Shown here one piece after another: positions 39,212 to 47,509 of a stretch of DNA of 64,000 bases. Below the pieces are notes generated by a model. It worked only from the letters and a program-made list of their open reading frames with translations, did no database searches and had not been told where the DNA came from. The stretch comes from Corynebacterium kroppenstedtii. Its GTDB lineage: Bacteria > Actinomycetota > Actinomycetes > Mycobacteriales > Mycobacteriaceae. The position numbers and the translations under genes are program-made. Numbering within the stretch: the stretch's first letter is position 1; the number at the start of each line of letters is the position of its first letter. The DNA is taken from positions 558,001-622,000 of the forward strand of contig NZ_CP069792.1 of the NCBI RefSeq assembly GCF_016894245.1, in the 5' to 3' direction.

Positions 39212-40843
39212 TTATCCTTTGCGCACGCTAATGGTCCATCCGGCGTCGGCGGTGGCCTCGAAGTTTGTCACCTCGTGACCATCGGTCGCCGCCCATCGCG
39301 GGATAGCATCCGTCGCCTGGGTGCAATCGAAGTCGATGACCAGCTCATCCCCACTGGAGAGCTGCTGCATCGCGTTCTTCGCTTCAATCAGCGGGAACGG
39401 GCACACCGCACCCAGCGTATCCAGGGCAAACCGTCGCTCACCGACACGGCGTAAACCTCCGCGGAGCTTTGGGCTCACGTCATTAGGACCACCATCAGCC
39501 GGGCGCTCGAGCACAGACACCGCCGGTAAGCCAACAGCTGTCGCGAATCCTCCGGCATTCAATTCGGAATCGGCGGCAGAACCACCCGCAGAGGCGCCCA
39601 CTAAAACAGGCTCGCGTTCAGAACTCTGACGATCTCCAGACTCTGCCAACACTGCACTGCGCTTAACTGCACCGGGCTCAGGCGTCAGGTCATCGACCCC
39701 AGCTCCAGGCGCTGATTCGTCGGAAGCGGGGGCAGGAGCCAAATCGCCGGCGCTAGCCGCGCGGGTGGCGTCGGCAGTAGATGGCGACAAGGTGTAGCCA
39801 TCCGGATCTTGCGGATTGATCGGCTCGGCAGGCTTCAGCCACAGCTTCGCGGCGAACCCCACCCCCAGCGCGATGAAGAGCAAAGCACCCCAACCTTGGT
39901 AGCTAAACAGCGACGTCTGCACCATGCCGTTTCCGACCGTGCAGCCACCCGCCCACGCAGCGCCGACACCCATCAACACACCACCGGCGACCGACCGCAC
40001 CGCCTGGGTTCCCGACGGAACTCGCACGCGGAACTCCCCCGACGCCTTCGCCGCCAGGTACGACCCGATCAGGATCCCCAGCACCAGGAGGGCCCCCCAG
40101 TTGATGCGGGTCGCGTCACCCGTCGTCACGAAACGAACCAGGTCCGAGCTGGGTGTTGTGATTCCCAAGCCATCGTTGCGCCCCGTCGCCGCCGAGAGAG
40201 GCCAAGCGATGACGCCGAGCACACCGACAATCGCCCCAGTCGTATACACGTGCCAGGGCTTTTCCGCCACCAGGTGCGCGAGGCCCGTCTTCTTCGCCGC
40301 AAGCTGAGCGATTTTCGGCTGAGTTGCCTCCACACGGACAAACTTCGCGACGAGGAACGCGGTCAGCACGGCCAACGGAAGGGCCAAGGCCCACGTCGAC
40401 ACGCCTAGTGACTGCTGAATAGTCGTAAGCGGGACCGTGTATTCACGGAGTGTGGTGTTGATCCCTTGTAGCGCGCCCGCTTTCATCGCAGCGGCCGACA
40501 AGCCATACGTGAGCAGGGCAATCCAGGACCCGACGAGGCCTTCGCCGGAGCGGTACCAGGTTCCCGACGCGCACCCGCCCGCCAACACAATGCCGACGCC
40601 GAAGAGGAAGCCGCCGATGATGACGGCGAAGGGGGCGAAGTCGTCGACCTCCGGGGTGATGACACCCAGCGATGTTAGTGCGGCTAAGCCCACCGCGTGG
40701 ACGGCGATGACGACGAGGAGCGCCACGAATCGGCGCCACGTTTTCAGCGTGAAGATGTCACGCAACATACCGGTGACACAAAAGCGACCCCTTTGCATGA
40801 CGTAACCGAGGACCGTTCCGAGCATGAGACCGGTAATAAGCAT
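39212..40843 (-). CDS. Thiosulfate/sulfur-compound transporter fused to a TusA domain (TsuA–TsuB type)
   Basis: The 543-residue protein has a YeeE/YedE (TsuA-like) membrane part of about 9-11 helices, with the conserved Cys motifs GGCASGTWYRSGEG and GGCTVGNGM that relay thiosulfate. A Pro/Ala/Ser-rich linker of about 110 residues follows, then a C-terminal TusA/SirA domain with LDTLGAVCPFPLIEAKNAM, whose Cys receives or passes sulfur. In many bacteria TsuA and TsuB are separate proteins; here they are one chain. ATG 40843 follows GGAAAGG; an in-frame upstream start at 40963 has no such site and would lie at the promoter. A probable operator is seen at 41002-41020. Confidence 0.88.
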   Translation of the reverse strand: MLITGLMLGTVLGYVMQRGRFCVTGMLRDIFTLKTWRRFVALLVVIAVHAVGLAALTSLGVITPEVDDFAPFAVIIGGFLFGVGIVLAGGCASGTWYRSGEGLVGSWIALLTYGLSAAAMKAGALQGINTTLREYTVPLTTIQQSLGVSTWALALPLAVLTAFLVAKFVRVEATQPKIAQLAAKKTGLAHLVAEKPWHVYTTGAIVGVLGVIAWPLSAATGRNDGLGITTPSSDLVRFVTTGDATRINWGALLVLGILIGSYLAAKASGEFRVRVPSGTQAVRSVAGGVLMGVGAAWAGGCTVGNGMVQTSLFSYQGWGALLFIALGVGFAAKLWLKPAEPINPQDPDGYTLSPSTADATRAASAGDLAPAPASDESAPGAGVDDLTPEPGAVKRSAVLAESGDRQSSEREPVLVGASAGGSAADSELNAGGFATAVGLPAVSVLERPADGGPNDVSPKLRGGLRRVGERRFALDTLGAVCPFPLIEAKNAMQQLSSGDELVIDFDCTQATDAIPRWAATDGHEVTNFEATADAGWTISVRKG

Positions 40844-40975
40844 GGCAACCTTTCCGCTTGATGGGTGGCGTCTGATGAGCGCCACCCAATGAATGAGGGC
40901 AAATGAGGACATCCGCCCTACGTGACGACGGTCATACATGGCGACCACCGGTGTGGACGCCATGATGTCGTGCTT

Positions 40976-41020
40976 AGAGTAGCCTAAAATAGACCGCTCT
41001 GTCTACAGTCTTTGTGTAGA
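40976..41020 (-). promoter_or_regulatory. Promoter and operator of the thiosulfate transporter gene
   Basis: On the minus strand, TAGACA (complement of 41000-41005) and TACTCT (complement of 40976-40981) are 18 bp apart and form a plausible -35/-10 pair. A perfect inverted repeat TCTACA-N7-TGTAGA at 41002-41020 overlaps the -35, the place expected for a repressor. The responsible regulator cannot be named; a sulfur-responsive one would fit. Confidence 0.5.
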
Positions 41021-41308
41021 GCTTTTACAGCGGGAGTGAATGGCGCAATTTTCCAGTGGGGGTGAGGGTGCAGGAAAGGGCGGACCAGGAAAGAGCGTGC
41101 AAGAGTCCGACACCTGCGGGCTTGCCTCAACGCTCCCCACAAAAACGGGTACACAACACAGACTTGCGCCGTGGGTAATAAATGGTGAGCTTCACGTCTG
41201 CTTTAGTAGAAGAGTGCGAACACGGTGAAGTCAGCACGCGCAATTGAATACACAACTCACTAGTCCCTAGCTCACCAGCCTCCCCACCCCACCGAACAAG
41301 GAATCACC

Positions 41309-42367
41309 ATGAGCGACAAATCAGAAAAACAGCCACACAATGACCCCGAAACCACCCAATTTCCGCCCAATAATCCCGAAGGTACGTGGAATAATGCGGG
41401 CGGTCAGGACAACACGTGGGGCAACGGAAGCGCGCAGAACAACGGAGCTTGGCAAAACACGGATGCGCAGAACAACGCGGCCGGTCAGAACAACGAAACA
41501 CGGCAATTCCCGCCGGTAAACAACCCGAACAACTCACAGGGATCACGACAGAGGCAAGACACTCCAGGATTCGGCACTCAACCACCCAACCAATCCCAAT
41601 GGGGACAACCGCCGACATCACAACAGCCAGCACCAAACCAAGGGTTTTCTCAAGCCGGATTTTCTCAGGGCGAGCATGCTCCAAGCGGGAATAACTATGG
41701 CGGAAATGGAAGCACCGGCGTCTCCGCAGACACAAAACCTAACCGCATTGGCGCAAAAGGCGTCGCCAGTATTGTTGGCATACTCGTGCTGCTCGGCGGA
41801 GCGATTGGTGGAGCGAGCTACGTGTGGTCCAACCACCACAATGGGCAGAAAAATGATGAAGCCACAATCGGCACGTCAGTAACGCAGTCTCGGGTGGCGA
41901 CCCCGTCAGTTAATCCCACCCCCGGGCGGGAAACCACGGAACCTACCGAAAGAAAATCCGTGATTAATCCCACCGTCAATAATGACAACACGACGACAGA
42001 CACAACTGAAGAAAACGACGATTCCGACAGTTCGAATAACAACTCGAATAGCAGTTCAGGAGGGGAATGCACGACCCAAGGAGCTAATGGGGAAACTTAC
42101 CCGATAGTAATAGACAAAGGGGATATTGACTGCGCCGATGCTCAGGAAGTACTCAAGCGCTACTTCGACGCCCCCGACGGAGATGGGGGCCGAGATGGAG
42201 AGCGCCACGGCAATTTCCAATACTGGGATTCCACCGAGGACGATTGGGGCTGTTATTCACCCACGTACGTAACCGCGAAAGAAGAAGGCCTCAGCACTGG
42301 CTGCGGCAATGAAGAGTTAGGAGCCTCATTCTTCATTCCTTTTGACTCTGGGGAAGACCGCGACTAG
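41309..42367 (+). CDS. Single-pass membrane protein with disordered cytoplasmic tail and extracellular Cys domain
   Basis: The 352-residue protein has an Asn/Gln/Pro-rich tail (residues 1-145, with several near-repeats of GQNN and AQNN), a membrane helix IVGILVLLGGAIGGASYVW (about 155-173), a Thr/Ser/Asn/Asp linker, and a C-terminal domain of about 95 residues with four Cys (GGECTTQG, IDCADAQ, WGCYSPT, TGCGNEE). The layout is common in actinobacterial envelope proteins, where the last domain faces outside. The ATG lacks a strong Shine-Dalgarno (CAAGGAATCACC). The 465-base gap before it holds the promoter of the divergent transporter and no other convincing gene. It is related in style to the decayed gene at 33283-34347. 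Confidence 0.75.
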   Translation: MSDKSEKQPHNDPETTQFPPNNPEGTWNNAGGQDNTWGNGSAQNNGAWQNTDAQNNAAGQNNETRQFPPVNNPNNSQGSRQRQDTPGFGTQPPNQSQWGQPPTSQQPAPNQGFSQAGFSQGEHAPSGNNYGGNGSTGVSADTKPNRIGAKGVASIVGILVLLGGAIGGASYVWSNHHNGQKNDEATIGTSVTQSRVATPSVNPTPGRETTEPTERKSVINPTVNNDNTTTDTTEENDDSDSSNNNSNSSSGGECTTQGANGETYPIVIDKGDIDCADAQEVLKRYFDAPDGDGGRDGERHGNFQYWDSTEDDWGCYSPTYVTAKEEGLSTGCGNEELGASFFIPFDSGEDRD

Positions 42368-42526
42368 GCCAACAAAGCTCTAGTGTCTACGATCAGCCGC
42401 TCACCGAGAGCCGTCGATACTCCTCGTCGATAATCGTCAGTAACTGATGGAAGAAATCCGGCAACGAACCGTCGTTGGTTATTACCCCATCGTTAGCGTC
42501 GGCAACTGTCACTAGTGAAAGCAAAA

Positions 42527-42568
42527 AGGTCATTAGTGCGCGTCGGTAGACGACTGCACTAATGACCT
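42527..42568 (-). terminator. Strong Rho-independent terminator of the trypsin-like protease gene
   Basis: AGGTCATTAGTGC (42527-42539) is matched by a perfect 13-bp inverted copy at 42556-42568, and on the minus strand the hairpin is followed by TTTTT. Further copies of the TGACCTATCAG element lie between it and the gene stop (42563 and 42613), suggesting local duplication. Confidence 0.85.
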
Positions 42569-42620
42569 ATCAGTGTCAAAGGTCTATCGGGCCTAATAAC
42601 CTACCAGACCGAATGACCTA

Positions 42621-43361
42621 TCAGGGCCAACTCTGAGTGAAGATGGTGCCGTAAATCCACGGGAGGAACTGATCAACCTTCGTGTAGTTCGCCATCGTCC
42701 GCCCCTGACCGTCCTTACCGCTCGACGAGCACAAAACACCGTAAAGGACGGGACCAATGTGGAATGCTCCGCCGGAGTCGCCATCCTCCTGGTGACCAAT
42801 GATGGACTTTGTTTCGAACATATCCGCATTGCCTGGGCGTGGCCCTCGCGTCGGACCCGAAACAAAAGCCAAACCTTGTTTCTCAGGGAAGCGGGCATGG
42901 CCCCACCCAGTGAACTGCCCTGGCTGATTTGGCATAGGGCCGGGCGACGGCAACATGATGGGCCGAACCCCCATCGAAACGTCAGTGCGAACCAGAGCGA
43001 CATCGGCGCCGCCCGGTTCACGAACGACTCGATCAACTTTGAATGTTTGCTGAGCTTGCTCACCAATCTTCACATGGCCACCCGGACCATGACTATTACC
43101 CAAACAATGTGCCGCAGTGATAACCCAGCGGTCCGATAAAACGGAACCACTACACACGCCACCAATAAGAACTTCAGCAGACCATGGTTCAAAAACGGCA
43201 TTGTAACCATCAGCTACCGCATTCGCCGATGGTGCAGCCACTGTTGTCCCAACTACACATGCTGCAGCACATGCTATAGCGCTCAGCACTTTTCTAATCT
43301 TCAATTTTCTACCTATCACTGATCTACACGAAAGAAAACAAAGGGAAACGTGGAAACTCAT
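42621..43361 (-). CDS. Secreted trypsin-like serine protease
   Basis: A 246-residue S1-family protease. After a basic N-region and a hydrophobic segment (VLSAIACAAACVVGTTVAAP) with a likely cleavage after SANA, the catalytic triad is visible: His in WVITAAHCLG, Asp in GGADVALVRTD and Ser in EDGDSGGAFHIG. Cys pairs in GGVCSG/AAHC and near GVLCSSS fit disulfides. ATG 43361 has GGAG at good distance; TTG at 43304, directly before the signal peptide, is an alternative. The enzyme is presumably exported through Sec. Its target is unknown. Confidence 0.88.
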   Translation of the reverse strand: MSFHVSLCFLSCRSVIGRKLKIRKVLSAIACAAACVVGTTVAAPSANAVADGYNAVFEPWSAEVLIGGVCSGSVLSDRWVITAAHCLGNSHGPGGHVKIGEQAQQTFKVDRVVREPGGADVALVRTDVSMGVRPIMLPSPGPMPNQPGQFTGWGHARFPEKQGLAFVSGPTRGPRPGNADMFETKSIIGHQEDGDSGGAFHIGPVLYGVLCSSSGKDGQGRTMANYTKVDQFLPWIYGTIFTQSWP

Positions 43362-43615
43362 GTTCCCACTCCGATATATCTACTTCGGCTCCCATTGCAT
43401 TACATCATCTACATATGACGTCTGACAAGTCCATTGCGGTGCGATAATGCCGTTATCGGGGTGAGTTAACCCTCCTATCGGCCTTGGGTAGATTCACCAC
43501 GCAAATGCCTTCGAGATCTATCTCACAGCCCAACAGAAATTGAAATAAAAAAACACTTTTTCAGAAATTGGTCGAACCTTAAAACCAGTTCGTCTTTACA
43601 TCAGGTTAAGAAAAA

Positions 43616-44506
43616 TCACACTAAAGCCGGTTCACATTCGCCACAATACTTATGCTTATGAGCAGACGTACATGCGTCACACCGCAAAAACAGTTTCCGA
43701 CACTTGTCATTCGCGCAATTCACGAATTGTGCCGTCGGCTTTCCGCATTCAACACAGTGTCCTAACGATTCCGCGCCGTCGCCAAATTCCATATGCATTC
43801 TCTTATCAAAAACATATAAAGATCCATCCCAATACCCATCGTTTCCGTAGGCTTCCCCGTAGCGCACGATTCCCCCGTCCAGCTGATAGACCTCTTGGAA
43901 GCCGCGGTTCTTCATCAGCACTGACAAAACTTCGCACCGTATACCACCCGTGCAATACGTCACTACCGGTCGCTTCTTCAGTTCGTCGTACTTGCCGGAT
44001 TCGATCTCATCCAAGAAATCGCGAGTCGTCGTCGTAGCTGGAACTACAGCATTGCGGAACTTGCCTATTTCTGCCTCCATGGCGTTACGGCCATCGAAAA
44101 ACACCACCTCATCGCCACGTTCGTCCATCAAATGATGCAGGTCCTCCGGTTTCAGATGCGTACCGCCACCGATGACACCCTCTTCATTCACCTTCAATTC
44201 ATCCACAGCGCCGAATGTGACTAACTCCGGGCGGACTTTCACGCTCAAGCGGGGGAAGTCATCCCCTTCACCCTCTGACCACTTAATATCGGCATTCTTA
44301 AAAGGTGCGTAGCTGCGCGTTTCACGGCAATAACGTTTGACGTCGTTAAGTTCCCCGCCGAGCGTCGCATTAATGCCATCTTTAGAAATAATGACCCGGC
44401 CTTTGAGATTCCACTTCTCCGCCAAGGCCTTCTGCCACAGACGAATCGCTTCAGGGTCGGCTAGAGGCGTGAACACATAAAACAGCACAATTTTCGGCAT
44501 GGACAT
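43616..44506 (-). CDS. trhO: tRNA uridine-34 hydroxylase, rhodanese family
   Basis: It forms 5-hydroxyuridine at the wobble position in an oxygen-dependent reaction. The 296-residue protein has the family N-terminal domain ([25 protein letters not shown]), a rhodanese domain with the active Cys in [14 protein letters not shown], and a C-terminal Cys-rich zinc-binding tail with several Cys-x2-Cys pairs ([26 protein letters not shown]). The start at 44506 (MSMPKIVLF) is preferred; ATG at 44500 is equally possible, and upstream in-frame starts add sequence unlike the family. It is divergent from the dhaKLM genes. Confidence 0.92.
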   Translation of the reverse strand: MSMPKIVLFYVFTPLADPEAIRLWQKALAEKWNLKGRVIISKDGINATLGGELNDVKRYCRETRSYAPFKNADIKWSEGEGDDFPRLSVKVRPELVTFGAVDELKVNEEGVIGGGTHLKPEDLHHLMDERGDEVVFFDGRNAMEAEIGKFRNAVVPATTTTRDFLDEIESGKYDELKKRPVVTYCTGGIRCEVLSVLMKNRGFQEVYQLDGGIVRYGEAYGNDGYWDGSLYVFDKRMHMEFGDGAESLGHCVECGKPTAQFVNCANDKCRKLFLRCDACTSAHKHKYCGECEPALV

Positions 44507-44704
44507 GGTGCTGATTCTAATAAGACACCTGCCACGCCCAGGAAATCGTGAGGCTCCGATAAGCAGCTCGCCGCCCCTCAACACCTCTGTCTCGCGAGTA
44601 ACCTAGGCCTACGAAGACTGCGGACCATCGACGCACTAAAACAAGAACTACAGAGCCACCCGATGGTGAAATAGTGAGCACACAGGCACCGAGGAGTCAG
44701 GTCT

Positions 44705-45709
44705 ATGAAGAAATTAATCAACGACCCGCATGACGTCGTCACGGAGAGCATCGAGGGGGTGGGCTTGGTACACCCAGAGCTCGTCACGGTCAATCCTGAC
44801 CCGCTGTTTGTCACCCGAAGCTCTCACAATGCCAAGGAACAAGGCAAAGTGGGCGTCATTTCGGGTGGCGGCTCCGGACACGAGCCTCTCCATGCGGGGT
44901 TCGTCGGCACTGGGATGCTCGACGCCGCCGTTCCTGGCGCCGTGTTCACGTCACCAACGCCCGACCCGATCCTCGAAGTGGCAAAGAGCGCCGATAAGGG
45001 TGCAGGCGTGGTGTTCGTCGTTAAGAATTACACCGGGGACGTGCTCAATTTCGATACCGCTGCTGACCTTGCCGATATGGAGGACATCGAGGTTCGGCAG
45101 GTCATCGTGAACGACGATGTCGCCGTTGAGGATTCAACTTTTACCGCTGGCCGACGTGGCGTTGCCGGCACTTTCTTGGTCGAGAAGATCACCGGGGCCG
45201 CGGCGGAACGCGGATTGTCTCTCGACGAGGTCGAACGCATCGCGCACAGTGCCATTCATAACGTGCGGTCGATGGGTGTGGCATTGACGTCGTGCACCGT
45301 TCCTCACGTGGGGGAGCCGTCCTTTGACCTCGACGACAGCGAGATTGAACTGGGCGTGGGCATTCACGGCGAGCCTGGCCGACATCGCGTCCCCATGAGT
45401 AGTGCGAATGAGATCACGGATCAGCTGCTCGACCCCATTGTTGCGGATCTGGAGCTGAAGAAGTCCGACCGCGTTATTGCCCTGGTCAACGGAATGGGCG
45501 GCACGCCGTTGTCCGAGTTGTACATCGTTTTCCGACGGGTGGCGCAGCGGCTATCGGACCTCGGTGTTGCTCTCGAGCGGTCCGACGTCGGGAACTTCGT
45601 CACCAGCCTGGAAATGCAGGGTGTGTCCGTCACGCTGCTCCGCGTCGATGATGAACTGCTCTCCCTGTACGACGATCCCGCCGAGACGCCGGCATTTGTC
45701 AAGAAATAA
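44705..45709 (+). CDS. dhaK: Dihydroxyacetone kinase subunit K
   Basis: It binds dihydroxyacetone covalently and, with DhaL and DhaM, yields dihydroxyacetone phosphate. The 334-residue protein has the substrate-binding segment SGGGSGHEPLHAGFVG at about residue 58 and the His in GVGIHGEPGRHR that forms the hemiaminal with dihydroxyacetone. The ATG follows GAGGAGTCAGG. It is the first gene of the dhaK–dhaL–dhaM operon (gaps of 38 and 11 bases). Confidence 0.96.
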   Translation: MKKLINDPHDVVTESIEGVGLVHPELVTVNPDPLFVTRSSHNAKEQGKVGVISGGGSGHEPLHAGFVGTGMLDAAVPGAVFTSPTPDPILEVAKSADKGAGVVFVVKNYTGDVLNFDTAADLADMEDIEVRQVIVNDDVAVEDSTFTAGRRGVAGTFLVEKITGAAAERGLSLDEVERIAHSAIHNVRSMGVALTSCTVPHVGEPSFDLDDSEIELGVGIHGEPGRHRVPMSSANEITDQLLDPIVADLELKKSDRVIALVNGMGGTPLSELYIVFRRVAQRLSDLGVALERSDVGNFVTSLEMQGVSVTLLRVDDELLSLYDDPAETPAFVKK

Positions 45710-45747
45710 ACCAAAAATAACCAGCAGTAGACCAGAGGAGGAACACT

Positions 45748-46380
45748 ATGTCAGATTTGGATAAGGCGTGGGCTGAGCGCTGGATTCGCGGGTGCGCCAC
45801 GACCGCTAGCGAGCACCGTGAAGAATTGATCGATTTGGACCGGGCTATTGGCGACGCTGACCACGGCGAAAATGTGGACCGTGGTTTCCAGGCTGTTGTG
45901 AAGAAGCTGGATGAGGACCAGCCTCAGGATATTGCGGGCGTTTTTAAGCTGACGGCCAAGACGCTGATGTCGACGGTCGGCGGGGCGTCCGGGCCGCTGC
46001 TGGGCACAGCATTCATGTACGCAGCGAGGGCCGTATCGGGTGACGGGCTTGACGCCGACGGTGTTGCCTCTGTGGTGGAGTCCGCAGTGGGTGGCGTCGA
46101 AAAGCGGGGTAAGGCAGAGGAGGGGGAGAAAACCATGGTTGATGCGTGGGCCCCGGCGGCGCGGGCAGCACGGTCTGCTGCCGATGATGGAAAGGATCCA
46201 GCCGAGGTGTTGCAGGCAGCTGCTCGTGCTGCGGATGAAGGTGCTGAGGCCACCGTCGAGATGACTGCTACCAAAGGGCGCGCTTCTTACCTGGGGGAAC
46301 GCTCTGTGGGACACAAGGATCCCGGCGCTGCGAGCTCCGCGTATTTCCTCGCCGAGGCCTCCAAAGCCGTTGATGTGTAG
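45748..46380 (+). CDS. dhaL: Dihydroxyacetone kinase subunit L (ADP-binding)
   Basis: It carries a tightly bound ADP that is phosphorylated by DhaM and passes the phosphate to dihydroxyacetone on DhaK. The 210-residue protein shows the nucleotide/Mg segment LDRAIGDADHGENVDRGF near residue 32 with the metal-binding Asp residues, LMSTVGGASGPLLGTAF near residue 75, and the C-terminal GRASYLGERSVGHKDPGA. Strong ribosome-binding site GAGGAGG. Confidence 0.96.
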   Translation: MSDLDKAWAERWIRGCATTASEHREELIDLDRAIGDADHGENVDRGFQAVVKKLDEDQPQDIAGVFKLTAKTLMSTVGGASGPLLGTAFMYAARAVSGDGLDADGVASVVESAVGGVEKRGKAEEGEKTMVDAWAPAARAARSAADDGKDPAEVLQAAARAADEGAEATVEMTATKGRASYLGERSVGHKDPGAASSAYFLAEASKAVDV

Positions 46381-46391
46381 TGGGGTGCGCA

Positions 46392-47498
46392 ATGAGCGAG
46401 GTGCTGCAGCGCCTCGAGGAGGAGGCTCGGAAACCGCGTAAGGCTGCTGGTGACGCGGCAGCTGCTGGTGACGCGGCAGCTACAGCGGCGTCAACCACGA
46501 CTGCAGGCGAGGATTCTGCATATAGCTCTGCAAACAGAGCAACAACGGAGGAACCACGACCGGAGGAAGAACTTACGGAAGGAACGATGATGACACGCAA
46601 TAACGACGCTGCATCTGGCACCAATGACGGTTCGGAACGCCCGACGACGGACGCTGCCCCGTCGAATTCTGCTTCGGTGGATTCAGCTTCGCCGGACTCT
46701 GAACGGAAACAATCGCCACAGGTCGGCGTCGTGGTGGTGTCTCATTCGAAGCGCTTGGCCGATGGTTTGGCGCTGCTGGCGTCGCAAATGGCTCGGGATG
46801 TGCTGATCGTTCCGGCGGGTGGTTTGGATGCCAGCCCGCAGGATAAGGACAACCCCGATGGTGGCGGTATCGGCACCTCGTATGACGCGATTGAGGCCGC
46901 TGTTAATAAGGTTGTCGACGCGGGTTTGGCCTGCGCTATTTTCACTGACCTGGGCTCTGCGACGATGACGGTGGAGATGGTTGTGGACATGCTCGACGAC
47001 GAGCCTGTTCGGTTTATTGACGCCCCGCTTGTTGAGGCCACCGTTGCTGGAGCCGTCGCTGCCCAGCAGGGCCAGGATCTGGATGGTGTGGAGCGTGAGG
47101 CTCGACGTGCGATTTCTGCGTTCACGTCGAACAGCGCCGGCGATGATGGTGATTCGGCGAGCGGTGGTTCGTCGAAGAGCGATTCGGTGGCCACGCCGAG
47201 CGAGGATGCAAATGGTGGGAGCGGCAATGGCGACGACGCGGATGGGGCTCGGTATTCGCGGCGTGTGAAGGTCGCGGATAAGACCGGTCTGCACGCGCGC
47301 CCTGCCGCGAAGTTGGCGGAGATGGCTGCGGACTCAGAGGAAGGCATCTTGGTCAATGACGCGGATGCTGATTCGGCGTTGTCCGTGATGAGTTTGGGCG
47401 CCGAGTGTGGCGAGGAGGTTACTGTTTCGGGTGGTCAGTCTGAGAAAACATTGATTGATTCGATTGCCGATGCTATTGCGGCCGGCCTGGACGAGTAG
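46392..47498 (+). CDS. dhaM: PTS-dependent dihydroxyacetone kinase phosphotransferase DhaM (EIIA–HPr)
   Basis: It transfers phosphate from the PTS to ADP on DhaL. After a low-complexity N-terminus, the EIIA-Man-type domain starts at about residue 110 (VGVVVVSHSKRLADGLALL, phospho-His), followed by FTDLGSATMTVEM. A Ser/Gly/Asp linker leads to a C-terminal HPr domain (DKTGLHARPAAKLAEMA, phospho-His). No EI domain follows, unlike E. coli. ATG 46587 has an excellent GGAAGGA site and would omit the low-complexity part, which itself contains an 18-base tandem repeat near 46443-46480, so the true start may be there. Convergent with the next gene, 11 bases apart. Confidence 0.92.
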   Translation: MSEVLQRLEEEARKPRKAAGDAAAAGDAAATAASTTTAGEDSAYSSANRATTEEPRPEEELTEGTMMTRNNDAASGTNDGSERPTTDAAPSNSASVDSASPDSERKQSPQVGVVVVSHSKRLADGLALLASQMARDVLIVPAGGLDASPQDKDNPDGGGIGTSYDAIEAAVNKVVDAGLACAIFTDLGSATMTVEMVVDMLDDEPVRFIDAPLVEATVAGAVAAQQGQDLDGVEREARRAISAFTSNSAGDDGDSASGGSSKSDSVATPSEDANGGSGNGDDADGARYSRRVKVADKTGLHARPAAKLAEMAADSEEGILVNDADADSALSVMSLGAECGEEVTVSGGQSEKTLIDSIADAIAAGLDE

Positions 47499-47509
47499 CG
47501 TGTCCGCGA

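Noticed and set aside
41040..41228. 62-codon + strand frame before the disordered-tail membrane protein gene
   Set aside because: No ribosome-binding site, Gly/Ser-rich random-looking composition, and it overlaps the 5' region of the divergent transporter promoter.
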